A stretch of DNA of 64,000 nucleotides from Marinobacter sp. HL-58 (GCF_001314605.1 NZ_LIHP01000004.1:434001-498000), one strand, 5' to 3'; shown: positions 32,504-42,843, numbered from the stretch's first letter. Program-made: numbers and translations. Notes: generated by a model from the sequence alone, not told the origin.

Positions 32504-35500
32504 ATGCCTTTCCAACGCCTGCTGATCGCCAATCGTGGCGAGATTGCTATCCGTGTTGCCCGTGCCGCCTCGGAGCTTGATATACCGACCGTTGCGGTCT
32601 TTGCCCGGGATGACAGCCAATCGCTTCATGTTCGCAAGGCAGACGCTGCAGCGGCGCTGGACAAATCCGGGGCAGCCGCTTACCTGGATGGGGAACAGCT
32701 GGTCCGCATCGCAAAGGAATACGGTTGCGACGCCATTCACCCGGGATACGGTTTCCTGAGTGAGAGTGCGGAATTTGCGCGCCTTTGTGAAACGGCGGGT
32801 ATCTACTTTATCGGCCCCTCTGCGGCAGCGCTGGATGTTTTCGGAGACAAGGCCAGTGCCCGCCAGATGGCCAGGAAGCACGGCGTGCCCCTGATTCACG
32901 GTACCAACGAGCCTACCAGCCTGGCCTCTGCGCGGGTGTTCATGGAGTCTCTGGGGGAGCACGGTCAGGTTATGCTCAAGGCCATTGCCGGTGGCGGAGG
33001 CCGGGGCATGAGGCCGGTCAAGTCAGTGGACGAGCTTGAATCGGCCTTTCACCGCTGTCGGTCGGAAGCCTCCGCAGCATTCGGTAACGGTGATCTCTAT
33101 ATCGAGCAACTGATTTCCGATGCCCGGCATATCGAGGTTCAGATTATCGGCGATGGCAGCACTGCAACCCACCTGTGGGAGCGTGAGTGCACACTGCAGC
33201 GACGGAACCAGAAGGTGGTGGAAGTGGCTCCCGCGCCAGACCTGGACCCGGAACTGAGAAGCCGGCTTCTGGCGGATGCCGGGATGCTCGCCTGCGCTGT
33301 CGGTTATCGCGGGCTTTGTACCATTGAGTTCCTGGTGGATACGAAGACGGGCCAGTATGTGTTCATGGAGGCCAATCCCCGACTACAGGTCGAACATACG
33401 ATAACCGAAGCCATCACCGGGCTGGACCTGGTGCAGCTGCAGATTCGTGTGGCCGCGGGCATGTCCCTGGTGGATCTGGGGCTTGCCAGCGCGCCGGAAC
33501 CCAGGGGCCGGGCCATGCAACTTCGCATCAATCTGGAAACCATGGCAAAGGACGGCAGCACCAGGCCCGCCGGTGGCAGGATAGACACCTACGAACCACC
33601 CTCCGGCCCGGGCGTCCGGGTGGACGGTTACGGTTACAGTGGCTACACCACCAGCCCCGCCTTCGATTCCCTGCTGGCCAAACTGGTGGTGCACGCCGAG
33701 GGCGATTTCCCCGCCCTGCTCCGCCGGGCCTACCGGGCACTGTGTGAATTCCGGCTGGAAGGTGTTCCCAGCAACATCGCTTTCCTCCAGAACCTGCTCA
33801 GGCATCCCCGGGTGCAGGCGAACGACGTGTCAACCCGGTTCATCGATACCCACATCAAGGAACTCGTGCCGGACGACCCTGCCCTGCATCCGAACCTGTA
33901 TTTCAGCGAGACGGCAACCACAGAAAGCTCCGAAGATACGACGCCGGAGGGCCCGGATGGGGCTGAGCCGATTACCTCTCCGGCACGGGGTGTTGTGGTC
34001 AGTATCGATGTGGAGCCCGGCCAGGCGGTGGTCGAGGGCCAACCGGTGGCCGTTCTTGAAGCCATGAAGATGGAGTTTGTCATCAAGGCCGGAGCCAGCG
34101 GGCACGTGATTTCCATCACCGCCAGCCCCGGCGACACCATCGGCGAACAGCATCCGCTGATGTTTATCGAGCCCACCGCCGTTTCAGCCGGTGAAGTCGA
34201 TACCGAAGAGTCTGTTGATATCGAGCACATCCGTGCGGACCTCCAGCAGGTGCTGGATCTTCACAAGCAGCTTGGTGACGACAGCCGGCCCGATGCGGTG
34301 GCAAAACGGCGCAAGACCGGGCAGCGCACGGCCCGGGAGAATCTGGCGGACCTGCTGGATGACGGCAGCTTCCGGGAATACGGGGCCCTGGCCCTGGCAG
34401 CCCAGCGCACTCGCCGCAGCCCGGAAGAGTTGCGGGACCTGAGCCCCGCGGATGGACTGGTTGCGGGAATCGGCACCGTGAACGGCGAGTACTTCAGCCC
34501 GGAAGCCGCCCGCTGCATGGCCATGAGCTACGACTACACGGTATTTGCCGGCACCCAGGGCGTCATGAATCACAAGAAAACCGACCGCATGCTGGAGCTG
34601 GCCGAGAAGCAGCGACTGCCGCTGGTGTTTTTCACCGAAGGCGGAGGGGGCCGCCCTGGTGATGTGGACTGGGTTGGTGTTGCGGGGCTTGATTGCACCA
34701 CCTTTCTGCGTATGGCCCGCCTTAGTGGCAAGGTGCCCCTGGTGGGCATTGCCTCCGGGCGCTGTTTTGCCGGCAACGCGGCCCTGCTGGGATGTTGTGA
34801 TGTGATCATTGCCACCGCGAACGCCACCATCGGCATGGCCGGGCCGGCGATGATTGAAGGCGGCGGGCTTGGCAGATTCATGCCGGAAGAAGTCGGGCCG
34901 GTGTCTGTTCAGAGCCACAATGGCGTGGTGGATATTGTCGCCCGGGACGAAGCAGAAGCCACTGGTATCGCGCGGAAGTACCTCGCCTGCTTCCAGGGGG
35001 ATCTGCCTGCCGGTGAAACCGGGGACCAGCGCCTGCTGCGGCATCTGATACCGGAAAACCGCCTGCGCGTCTACGATATCCGCGAAGTGATTGATGCCCT
35101 GGCCGACCGGGGATCGGTCATCGAACTTCGCAAACAGTTCGCCCCCGGCATGATTACCGCCCTGGTACGTATCCGGGGCAAAGCCTTCGGGTTGATCGCC
35201 AATAATCCCATGCACCTGGGCGGCGCCATTGATGCAGCCGCGGCAGACAAGGCCGCGCGCTTCATGCAGCTGTGTGATGCCCACGGTCTACCGCTGCTCT
35301 CACTCTGTGACACACCGGGCTTCATGGTGGGCCCGGAGGCCGAGAAGCAGGCCACCGTGCGCCATGTCTCCCGCATGTTCGTAACCGGTGCAAGCATTTC
35401 CGTACCCTTCTTCACGGTGGTTCTGCGCAAGGGCTACGGCCTTGGGGCCCAGGCCATGGCGGCAGGCAGCTTCCACGCCCCCATGTTTACCATTGGCTGG

Positions 35501-35782
35501 CCATCCAGTGAATTCGGGGCCATGGGGCTGGAAGGTGCGGTTCGTCTGGGCTTCGCAAAGGAACTCGCGGCGGTGGAAAATCAGGATGAACGCAAGGCCC
35601 TGTTCGATAAACTGGTGGGCCAGCTTTACGAGCGTGGCAAAGGCGTGAGCATGACCAGCTTCCTGGAGATTGATGCGGTCATTGATCCTGCCGAAACCCG
35701 TGACTGGCTGATCCGGGGTCTGGCGTCGGTTGATCCCGAATCCCTGCGCAGCGGCGGTCGCCCGATGGTCGACACCTGGTAG
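32504..35782 (+). CDS. single-chain biotin-dependent acyl-CoA carboxylase
   Basis: 1092 residues from the ATG at 32504 (MPFQRLLIANRGEIAIRV), after GAGGAT. Three activities lie in one chain. Biotin carboxylase spans about 1-450 (AIAGGGGRGMR, FMEANPRLQVEHTITE). The biotinyl domain has EAMKMEF near 525. The rest is carboxyltransferase, with both crotonase-fold halves (GGGGRPGDVDWVG; LCDTPGFMVG; GYGLGAQAMA). Normally these are two or more polypeptides. Single-chain carboxylases with broad acyl-CoA specificity are known from Mycobacterium and Rhodopseudomonas. Substrate here cannot be told from sequence. Confidence 0.88.
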   Translation: MPFQRLLIANRGEIAIRVARAASELDIPTVAVFARDDSQSLHVRKADAAAALDKSGAAAYLDGEQLVRIAKEYGCDAIHPGYGFLSESAEFARLCETAGIYFIGPSAAALDVFGDKASARQMARKHGVPLIHGTNEPTSLASARVFMESLGEHGQVMLKAIAGGGGRGMRPVKSVDELESAFHRCRSEASAAFGNGDLYIEQLISDARHIEVQIIGDGSTATHLWERECTLQRRNQKVVEVAPAPDLDPELRSRLLADAGMLACAVGYRGLCTIEFLVDTKTGQYVFMEANPRLQVEHTITEAITGLDLVQLQIRVAAGMSLVDLGLASAPEPRGRAMQLRINLETMAKDGSTRPAGGRIDTYEPPSGPGVRVDGYGYSGYTTSPAFDSLLAKLVVHAEGDFPALLRRAYRALCEFRLEGVPSNIAFLQNLLRHPRVQANDVSTRFIDTHIKELVPDDPALHPNLYFSETATTESSEDTTPEGPDGAEPITSPARGVVVSIDVEPGQAVVEGQPVAVLEAMKMEFVIKAGASGHVISITASPGDTIGEQHPLMFIEPTAVSAGEVDTEESVDIEHIRADLQQVLDLHKQLGDDSRPDAVAKRRKTGQRTARENLADLLDDGSFREYGALALAAQRTRRSPEELRDLSPADGLVAGIGTVNGEYFSPEAARCMAMSYDYTVFAGTQGVMNHKKTDRMLELAEKQRLPLVFFTEGGGGRPGDVDWVGVAGLDCTTFLRMARLSGKVPLVGIASGRCFAGNAALLGCCDVIIATANATIGMAGPAMIEGGGLGRFMPEEVGPVSVQSHNGVVDIVARDEAEATGIARKYLACFQGDLPAGETGDQRLLRHLIPENRLRVYDIREVIDALADRGSVIELRKQFAPGMITALVRIRGKAFGLIANNPMHLGGAIDAAAADKAARFMQLCDAHGLPLLSLCDTPGFMVGPEAEKQATVRHVSRMFVTGASISVPFFTVVLRKGYGLGAQAMAAGSFHAPMFTIGWPSSEFGAMGLEGAVRLGFAKELAAVENQDERKALFDKLVGQLYERGKGVSMTSFLEIDAVIDPAETRDWLIRGLASVDPESLRSGGRPMVDTW

Positions 35783-35865
35783 CCACCAACGGCAGCCAGG
35801 GCTGACGGGTTTATGCAATACTGGGGCAAAGGCCCTGCCCCGGCAGCCATGAGGAGGAAACCGTT

Positions 35866-36396
35866 ATGCTGATGAATGCCGAACAATCAACACTGGTATT
35901 GGTGGACCTGCAGAAAAAGCTGATGCCGGCCATCAATCATGGCGATTCGGTACTGGCTGAAAGCGTCCGGCTTGCCCGGATTGCCAAACTGCTGAATGTG
36001 CCCGTGATTGCGACCGAACAGATCCCCGAGAAACTGGGCCACAATGACGACGAGGTAGCAACGCTGGCAGACCAGACAGTGACCAAGATTCATTTTGACG
36101 CCTGTGGCGGTGGCCTGGTGGAGGCCATTCCGAATGATCGCAATCAGGTCATTATCGGTGGCTGCGAAGCCCACGTCTGCATGTTGCAGACCGCGCTGTC
36201 GCTTCTGGCCGCCGGCTTCGGCGTCTGGGTGGTGGAGAACGCAACCGGTTCCCGCCACGATAATGACCGGGACGCCGCCCTGGAGCGCCTGCAGCAGGCC
36301 GGAGCCACGATTGTGACGGTGGAGATGGTTGCCTTCGAGTGGATGCAGCATTGTGAACATTCTGCGTTCCGGGAGGTCCAGAGACTGATCAGGTAA
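35866..36396 (+). CDS. isochorismatase-like cysteine hydrolase
   Basis: 176 residues, with GAGGAGG nine bases before the ATG. The catalytic triad of the family is visible: Asp in VLVDLQ, Lys in TKIHFDAC and Cys in CEAHVCMLQT, with the cis-peptide region preceding the Cys. Probable amidase or nicotinamidase-type activity; substrate unknown. Confidence 0.88.
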   Translation: MLMNAEQSTLVLVDLQKKLMPAINHGDSVLAESVRLARIAKLLNVPVIATEQIPEKLGHNDDEVATLADQTVTKIHFDACGGGLVEAIPNDRNQVIIGGCEAHVCMLQTALSLLAAGFGVWVVENATGSRHDNDRDAALERLQQAGATIVTVEMVAFEWMQHCEHSAFREVQRLIR

Positions 36397-36473
36397 CGGT
36401 TCGCACCACCGGACCCATCCAACACCGTACGGTCAACGTACACAGTTGCCGCATTACCTGACCGGAGATTTTC

Positions 36474-37124
36474 ATGCTCAACATGGACTTCAGCAAAAAG
36501 GTGGTCATCCATACCCCTGAACAGGAATGGGTTCCCAGCCCGTCAGGCGGCGTTCTGCGCAAGCCCCTGGCGCGGGAGGAAGCCGAACGTGGCCACGCCA
36601 CCAGCATTGTCCGCTACGAACCCGGAGCCAGTTTCAGCCGCCATGAACATCCCCTCGGGGAGGAGATTCTGGTTCTCGAAGGCGTCTTCTCCGATGAGAC
36701 CGGTGATTACGGCAAAGGCACCTACCTGCGCAACCCGCCAGGCAGCGGCCATGCCCCATTCAGCAAGGAAGGCTGTGTGCTGTTTGTAAAGCTTCACCAG
36801 TTTGATCAACGCGACACCGCCACTGTGCGCATTGACACCAACACCGCTGGCTGGTTGCCGGGCATCGGTGGCCTGGAAGTCATGCCACTGCATGAGTTCG
36901 AGCATGAGCATGTGGCACTGGTGAAATGGCCTGAGAAAGAGAAGTTCCAGCCCCACCGGCACTTCGGCGGGGAGGAGATACTGGTACTTTCCGGCGAGTT
37001 CTGCGATGAAAACGGGCGCTATCCCGCCGGCACCTGGATGCGCAGCCCCCATATGAGCCAGCACCATCCCTTCGTGGATGAGGAAACCATCATCTGGGTA
37101 AAAACAGGCCACCTGCCCTTCTGA
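36474..37124 (+). CDS. tandem cupin protein (ChrR cupin-like)
   Basis: 216 residues with two similar cupin barrels. Each has the metal-binding set: SRHEHPLGEEILVLEG with LRNPPGSGH in the first, QPHRHFGGEEILVLSG with MRSPHMSQHH in the second. Resembles the cupin half of ChrR-type anti-sigma factors but lacks the zinc-binding sigma-interaction domain. Probably binds zinc or iron; role unknown. Confidence 0.8.
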   Translation: MLNMDFSKKVVIHTPEQEWVPSPSGGVLRKPLAREEAERGHATSIVRYEPGASFSRHEHPLGEEILVLEGVFSDETGDYGKGTYLRNPPGSGHAPFSKEGCVLFVKLHQFDQRDTATVRIDTNTAGWLPGIGGLEVMPLHEFEHEHVALVKWPEKEKFQPHRHFGGEEILVLSGEFCDENGRYPAGTWMRSPHMSQHHPFVDEETIIWVKTGHLPF

Positions 37125-37144
37125 GGAAGGCGTGGCCTCGCGCT

Positions 37145-37672
37145 TTACCGGTTGCGGCTCTGATCAACAACAATCAGCTCATCAAGGTCGAAGCCCTTCT
37201 CTTCGGCCAATTCCTTGAACTCAGCAAGGGCATCGTCGTCCACCGTGGGTGATCTGGAAAGGAACCACAGGTAATCCCGGTCGTAACCGGTGATGTAAAC
37301 GTACCGGTAGTCCTCATCAAGTTCGAAAACCACATAAGATGCGTAGAAAGGCCCGAAAAAGGATACCTTCAGGTGGCCTTCAGGCTCGTCGTTGACAAAA
37401 ACCGCACGCCCCTCGGCTTCTTCCCATTGCCCGTCTTCTTCCGAATAACCCCGGTTTATCACCCGGATGCTGCCGTCATCCTGCACCGTGTACTCGGCAG
37501 TGACGTTGGAGAGGCCCTCTTCGAAGGAATGATCCAGGCGGGCGATTTCGTACCAGGTGCCCTGGTAACGCTCTGCGTTCAGGTCGCTCACAGGATCAAT
37601 ACCTTCGGGCACACCGGTGCAACCTGCCATCAGGATGACAATGGAAATGATCAGAGTTTTTGCAATAGCCAT
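37145..37672 (-). CDS. blc: outer membrane lipocalin Blc
   Basis: 175 residues. Signal peptide ends in the lipobox LMAGC, then the lipocalin signature GTWYEIARLD, an NRGY segment and a YVYITGYDRDYLWFLSR stretch, all typical of bacterial Blc. Outer-membrane lipoprotein that binds lipids. A palindrome resembling a fatty-acid or branched-chain metabolism operator lies 23 bases upstream of the start. Confidence 0.9.
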   Translation of the reverse strand: MAIAKTLIISIVILMAGCTGVPEGIDPVSDLNAERYQGTWYEIARLDHSFEEGLSNVTAEYTVQDDGSIRVINRGYSEEDGQWEEAEGRAVFVNDEPEGHLKVSFFGPFYASYVVFELDEDYRYVYITGYDRDYLWFLSRSPTVDDDALAEFKELAEEKGFDLDELIVVDQSRNR

Positions 37673-38201
37673 AGATGGAGTCCTGACGAATAAATTTACG
37701 TTTACGTAAAGTAGAGCTATCTGTTTGTATGCATTCAGTTTTTCAGATTCGGTAAAAAAATGAGTGATTCCGGACCATTGACGATGGTGTAAAAGCTATC
37801 TAGTCTTTTTTCCGTCGGGCCCCAAAAGGGCCTCACAAAATGGAATCAAGCCAGCCGGCCAACCCGCCGGGGCACAACAACAAAACGACCACGAAAGCCG
37901 TGATCCGGCCTGGTGGAAGAGGATTTCAGTATGTCACTGCCATATCAGTCCCTGATAATGGGCCTCTGTGCCCGTACTCTGCAACGCCTGTCAACGCTCT
38001 CCCTGAAACAGTCCGTTCCTGTGTTGCGGTCACCCCGGCCAGATGTTTTACGACGTTCCGTCCCGGAGCGATCGCCGCTGCCCGGTATCTGATCAATTCG
38101 TCGCCCGTTTAACCTTCGATTCCGGCTTTGCCCCTCACATAGCCCAGGCTACCGGAATAAGGGCGGATCCCTATACAAGCGCGTTAACAGGAACCCGAAC
38201 C
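37673..38201. other. 530-base divergent gap between blc and leucine dehydrogenase
   Basis: Holds the palindrome at 37695-37710. The dehydrogenase frame is open further upstream, to 38043, but that part shows no coding similarity. No RNA gene seen. Confidence 0.45.
37695..37710. promoter_or_regulatory. TTTACGT-TT-ACGTAAA palindrome upstream of blc
   Basis: Two perfect 7-base arms around a 2-base centre. It resembles, from memory, sites of LiuR-type MerR regulators of branched-chain amino acid catabolism. Ends 23 bases before the blc ATG, about 490 bases from the leucine dehydrogenase start. Confidence 0.55.
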
Positions 38202-39263
38202 ATGACTGTATTTACACATCCTGAATTCGACCATCATGAACACCTGACATTCTGCTGCGACCCGGAAACCGGGCTGCGGGCCATTATTGCCGTTCACAAC
38301 ACCTCCCGTGGCCCGGCTCTTGGTGGCTGCCGGATGTTTCCCTACGCCAGCGACGAAGAAGCGCTCCGGGACGTGCTTCGGCTGTCCCGGGGCATGACCT
38401 ACAAGTCCGCCCTGGCCAACCTTGACCTGGGTGGCGGCAAGTCAGTGATCATCGGCGACTCCCGGGAGCATAAAACCGAGGCACTGCTGGAATCCATGGG
38501 GCGCTTTCTGGAACAACTGGGCGGGCTCTACATTGCCGCGGAGGACTCCGGCACCAGTGTCGCTGACCTGAAGATCATGGGCCGCCAGACCACCCATGTG
38601 GCCGGCATCCGGGATCGACCCGGTTTTGATGGCAAACCCAGCAATGGTGATCCCTCCCCGGCCACTGCCTGGGGAACCTTCGTGGGCATTCAGGCAGCGG
38701 TGAAACACAAGCTTGGCCGCAGCGACCTGGAAGGGCTGAAAGTCGCCGTTCAGGGCATTGGGAATGTTGGCTACCGGCTGGCCCGGCATCTCAGGGAAGC
38801 CGGCGCGGAACTCTGGGTGTATGACATCCACCAGGACCAGATGGACCGGGCCGTGGCTGAGTTTGGTGCGACACCCGCCAGCGCCGAAGACATCCTGTTC
38901 CTGCCGGTGGACGTGGTTGCGCCCTGCGCCATGGGTGCCGTCCTGAATGATGCGTCCATTGCGAGGCTCCAGGCCCCCATCGTCGCCGGTGCCGCCAACA
39001 ATCAGCTTGCCAGTCCGGCTCACGACGAAGTGTTGTGGAAACATGGCGTTCTCTACGCGCCGGATTTCGTCATTAATGCCGGCGGGATTATTGATGTCTT
39101 TTATGAACGTACCGGGCCTGATCCTGAAGCCGTGCGGCAGCATGTGAACACCATCGGCCAGACCCTGGAGGAAATTTTCCAGCGTTCAGCCCGTGACGGA
39201 CTGCCCACCGGGCAGATCGCCGATCAACTGGCAGAGGAGCGGTTCCGGCACATACCCCGTTGA
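38202..39263 (+). CDS. leucine (branched-chain) dehydrogenase
   Basis: 353 residues from the ATG at 38202 ([15 protein letters not shown]). Glu/Leu/Phe/Val dehydrogenase family: catalytic Lys in [20 protein letters not shown], Rossmann GxGxxG in [15 protein letters not shown], and AGAANNQL near the C-terminus. Deaminates leucine or related amino acids with NAD. It is followed after 59 bases by a sodium symporter gene on the same strand, perhaps one unit. Confidence 0.9.
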   Translation: MTVFTHPEFDHHEHLTFCCDPETGLRAIIAVHNTSRGPALGGCRMFPYASDEEALRDVLRLSRGMTYKSALANLDLGGGKSVIIGDSREHKTEALLESMGRFLEQLGGLYIAAEDSGTSVADLKIMGRQTTHVAGIRDRPGFDGKPSNGDPSPATAWGTFVGIQAAVKHKLGRSDLEGLKVAVQGIGNVGYRLARHLREAGAELWVYDIHQDQMDRAVAEFGATPASAEDILFLPVDVVAPCAMGAVLNDASIARLQAPIVAGAANNQLASPAHDEVLWKHGVLYAPDFVINAGGIIDVFYERTGPDPEAVRQHVNTIGQTLEEIFQRSARDGLPTGQIADQLAEERFRHIPR

Positions 39264-39322
39264 TGGCAGCCCTCGTGCTGCCATCACTCCCCGAAAACAA
39301 AAACAGTAAACAGGAGAATACA

Positions 39323-40729
39323 ATGAGCAATGCTTCTTCAACCGCCGCTGGCGGAGCCATGGACAGGGTTGCCAACGCCCGGGGCCTGTGGTCCTCTCGG
39401 CTGGCGTTTATCCTTGCCGCCACGGGTTCTGCAGTAGGCCTTGGCAATATCTGGAAATTCCCCTACATCACCGGTGAGAACGGCGGCGGCGCCTTCGTGC
39501 TGGTGTACCTGCTGTGCATCGCGGCTGTCGGGCTTCCGATCATGATGGCGGAGGTCCTGATCGGCCGTCGTGGCGGCCTCAGCCCCGTCAACAGCATGCG
39601 GGCGATTACCCGACAGGAGGGCCTGAAACCGGCATGGCGCTGGGTAGCCGCAATCAGCGTATTGGCGGGCTTCCTGATCCTGTCGTTCTATTCGGTGATC
39701 GGTGGCTGGGCCATTTCCTACGTGGGCACGGCCGCCACCGGGCAGCTGGCAGGCCAGAGTGCCGAGTCTATCGGCGCGATCTTCTCCGGGCTGCTGGGTG
39801 ACCCGATGAAACTGCTGCTCTGGCACACCCTGTTCATGGCCCTGGTGATGGTTGTGGTTGCGCGGGGCGTTCGTTCGGGACTTGAGCGCGCCGTGAGTAT
39901 CCTGATGCCGGCCTTGTTTGTCCTGCTGTTGATCGTGGTGGGCTATGCCATGACCAGCGGCCATTTCGGGCAGGCCGTCAGCTTCCTGTTCCAGCCTGAT
40001 TTCTCGAAACTCACCACCTCCGGTGTACTCGTGGCCCTGGGGCATGCGTTTTTTACACTCAGCCTGGGCATGGGCATCATGATGGCCTACGGCTCTTACC
40101 TGCCGAAAAACATCTCCATCGCCAAAACCTCCGTCGCCGTTTCCCTGATGGACACCGTGGTGGCCTTGCTCGCCGGCCTGGCAATATTCCCGATTGTGTT
40201 TGCCAATGGCCTTGAACCGGGTGCGGGCCCTGGCCTGATATTCCAGACCCTGCCGCTGGCCTTCGGCCAGATGCCCATGGGCAGCCTGTTCGGCACGCTG
40301 TTCTTCGTGTTGCTGATCTTTGCCGCCTGGACCTCCGGGATTTCACTGCTGGAGCCGCTGGTGGAATGGCTGGAGGAACAGAAAGGCATGAACCGCACCC
40401 TGAGCACCCTGGGGGCGGGCATTGCCTGCTGGTTGCTGGGTATCGCTTCGATCCTGTCCCTGAACTTGTGGGCGGATGTGGCGCCACTGGGCATGTTCAC
40501 CATCTTCGAAGGTAAAACCATCTTCGATCTGCTGGATTACCTGACCGCCAATATTCTTCTGCCACTTGGCGGGCTGCTGGTATCTGTCTTCGTGGGCTGG
40601 TTCCTGTCCCGCAAGGCGCTGGAAGAAGAGCTGTCAATGTCGCCGGCGGCCTTCACCGCCTGGTATCGTGTGCTGCGCTATTTCACACCGATCGCCGTGG
40701 CAATTGTATTCGTCTATAACCTGGCCTGA
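39323..40729 (+). CDS. sodium-dependent transporter of the SNF family
   Basis: 468 residues from the ATG at 39323, with CAGGAG nine bases before. About eleven or twelve membrane helices. The family hallmark GLGNIWKFPYITGENGGGAF binds sodium and substrate. Inner-membrane uptake of an amino acid or similar compound; closeness to leucine dehydrogenase suggests a hydrophobic amino acid. Confidence 0.9.
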   Translation: MSNASSTAAGGAMDRVANARGLWSSRLAFILAATGSAVGLGNIWKFPYITGENGGGAFVLVYLLCIAAVGLPIMMAEVLIGRRGGLSPVNSMRAITRQEGLKPAWRWVAAISVLAGFLILSFYSVIGGWAISYVGTAATGQLAGQSAESIGAIFSGLLGDPMKLLLWHTLFMALVMVVVARGVRSGLERAVSILMPALFVLLLIVVGYAMTSGHFGQAVSFLFQPDFSKLTTSGVLVALGHAFFTLSLGMGIMMAYGSYLPKNISIAKTSVAVSLMDTVVALLAGLAIFPIVFANGLEPGAGPGLIFQTLPLAFGQMPMGSLFGTLFFVLLIFAAWTSGISLLEPLVEWLEEQKGMNRTLSTLGAGIACWLLGIASILSLNLWADVAPLGMFTIFEGKTIFDLLDYLTANILLPLGGLLVSVFVGWFLSRKALEEELSMSPAAFTAWYRVLRYFTPIAVAIVFVYNLA

Positions 40730-40738
40730 TTCCTGAGA

Positions 40739-40769
40739 GCCGCAGGCATTCCCGAAGAGTGCCTGCGGC
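40739..40769. terminator. bidirectional hairpin between SNF and MFS genes
   Basis: Ten perfect pairs (GCCGCAGGCA with its complement) around an 11-base loop, between convergent stops at 40729 and 40780. No strong T-tract. Confidence 0.6.
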
Positions 40770-40779
40770 CCCCCGCCGG

Positions 40780-41967
40780 TTAATCCGCCAACGCGGACTG
40801 CGATTTGCGGCTCATGAGCCAGACCGCCATCAGTACGCCATGCAGGATCAGGAATGGCACGGCAACAAGCAACAACCCCGTCCAGTTGAGAGCCGCCAGC
40901 ACCGCGCCGGCACTCAGAGCAGCCGTTGCCTGGGAGCCGAACACCATCAGATCATTCAGGCCCTGTACCCGGAAACGCTCTTCATCCCGGTAACCCTGTG
41001 GCAGCAACGTGGTGCCGCCGACAAACAGGAAATTCCAGCCAATACCCAGCAGTATCAGCGCAAACAGGTAGTGGTGGAACGTGATGCCACTGAATGCCAG
41101 TGCCACGCAACCAAGATAGGCGAGCAAACCCAGACCCATCATGCGCGGAATACCCACAACCCGAATCAGCCAGCCGCTGACCAGCGATGGCAGGTACATG
41201 GCCATGATGTGGATCTGGATAACCCGCTTGGCGTCTTCCAGTGGATGACTGGCCACTTCCGTCATGCTCAGGGGCGTTGCCGTCATGATAAAACTCATGA
41301 TTGCATAACCAATGGCCGCGGCACTGATGGCGACCCAGATCACTGGCTGGCGCAGGATGCTGCGCAAGGAGCGCCCACCACCGGCAACGGCTTCCCGCAC
41401 CCGCTCGCCACTGGCGCGATACCCAACCGCAAGAACCACCATGGCAAGGAGCTGGACCACACCCAGGGCGAGCCATCCGCCCAAAAAGGGATAGGCTGCC
41501 TCCGAGCCACCACCGGCCAGTGCTATTTCAGGCCCGAGCCACGCCGCCACCAGCCCACCCAGGAGTACTCTGGCAGCGGCGGATCCGGCCATGTCGGGAG
41601 ACACCGACTCCATGGCCGCAAAACGGTACTGATGCACCACTGCCAGCCCGGTTCCACCGATAACGGCAGCGGCGCACAATAACGGAAAACTGGCGGTCCA
41701 GGCTGCCAGCGCCCCGAGCATGCCCGCCGACGATCCGGCAAGGGTCCCCAGCAGCATGACCGGCTTGCGCCCCATGCGCTCCATCAGCCAGGTAGCCGGT
41801 TTGATGGCCAGAACCGTGCCCACCACCACAAGCCCTACCGGCAATGTGGCCAGTTCCGGCAAAGGCGCCAGCAGGCGCCCGTGAATACTGCCAATGAAAA
41901 CGATAAAAGGCGCCGTACACATGGCAAGCGCCTGGGCGGCAACCAGTATCCAGACATTGAGTGGCAT
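40780..41967 (-). CDS. MFS transporter
   Basis: 395 residues with about twelve hydrophobic segments. The major-facilitator motif after helix 2 reads LMERMGRKPVM. Substrate unknown. Ends convergent with the SNF transporter and lies nine bases before cheR on the other side. Confidence 0.85.
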   Translation of the reverse strand: MPLNVWILVAAQALAMCTAPFIVFIGSIHGRLLAPLPELATLPVGLVVVGTVLAIKPATWLMERMGRKPVMLLGTLAGSSAGMLGALAAWTASFPLLCAAAVIGGTGLAVVHQYRFAAMESVSPDMAGSAAARVLLGGLVAAWLGPEIALAGGGSEAAYPFLGGWLALGVVQLLAMVVLAVGYRASGERVREAVAGGGRSLRSILRQPVIWVAISAAAIGYAIMSFIMTATPLSMTEVASHPLEDAKRVIQIHIMAMYLPSLVSGWLIRVVGIPRMMGLGLLAYLGCVALAFSGITFHHYLFALILLGIGWNFLFVGGTTLLPQGYRDEERFRVQGLNDLMVFGSQATAALSAGAVLAALNWTGLLLVAVPFLILHGVLMAVWLMSRKSQSALAD

Positions 41968-41976
41968 GGGGAGGAC

Positions 41977-42804
41977 CTATTTCTTCCTGTAGATGATCCC
42001 GGGGTGGCACTGCACCATCTCATAGAGGTGTGGCAGCCCGTTGAGCGATTCCGACGCGCCCAGTATCAGGTAGCCGCCGGGATTGAGGGTGGCATGGATG
42101 CGGGTCAGAATGTCCTTTTTGAGCTCTGCCGAGAAGTAGATCAGCACGTTACGGCACAGCACGATATCAAACTTGCCGAGCATGTAGCGTTCAAGCAGGT
42201 TCAGTTCCCGGAACTCCACCATGCTCTTGATCTGCGGCCGGATCTGCCAGCTGCCGTTCATGGCGGGGGTAAAGAACTGCTTTTGCCGTTCCGGAGACAG
42301 GCCCCGGCCGATGGCAATCATCTCGTATTCGCCCCGGCGGGCAACTTCCAGCACACTCTTGGAAATATCGGTGGCTGTGATCTTCACGTCCCTGAGTTTG
42401 CCTGGGCGTTGCCGACGGAACTCCTCGATGATCATCGCCACTGAATAGGGTTCCTGGCCCGTGGAGCAGGCCGCGGACCAGATACGCAACGACTGGGTGT
42501 TCTTCCTGTCGCCGAATTCAGGCAGCAGTTTTTCCTGGAGAATCCGGAACGGGTGGTTGTCCCGGAACCACAACGTCTCATTGGTGGTCATCGCGTCGAT
42601 CACCACCTCTTTCAGGCTGCTGCGGCCGGAATGCTTCACCCGCTTCAGCAGGTCATCCAGCGTACTCAGCTTGTTTTCTTCCATGATCCGGCGCAGGCGG
42701 CTTTTGACCAGGTACTGCTTGTTGTCCCCAAGCAAAATGCCACACGCATCCTGCAGGAATGTTTTGAAGGCCTCGTATTCCTGTGGCGTTATTTCAGCTT
42801 TCAT
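41977..42804 (-). CDS. cheR: chemotaxis protein methyltransferase
   Basis: 275 residues. N-terminal CheR helical domain and a C-terminal SAM domain (LRIWSAACSTGQEPYSVAM, then DIVLCRNVLIYF). Methylates glutamates of chemoreceptors. Follows cheV on the same strand after 39 bases, as in pseudomonads. Confidence 0.95.
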   Translation of the reverse strand: MKAEITPQEYEAFKTFLQDACGILLGDNKQYLVKSRLRRIMEENKLSTLDDLLKRVKHSGRSSLKEVVIDAMTTNETLWFRDNHPFRILQEKLLPEFGDRKNTQSLRIWSAACSTGQEPYSVAMIIEEFRRQRPGKLRDVKITATDISKSVLEVARRGEYEMIAIGRGLSPERQKQFFTPAMNGSWQIRPQIKSMVEFRELNLLERYMLGKFDIVLCRNVLIYFSAELKKDILTRIHATLNPGGYLILGASESLNGLPHLYEMVQCHPGIIYRKK

Positions 42805-42843
42805 CAGATCTCAGTATCGGGTGAGTCGGAAGCAACAGCAATG

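Noticed and set aside
33839..35284. Long minus-strand frames opposite the carboxylase
   Set aside because: GC-rich shadow frames of a clear conserved gene.
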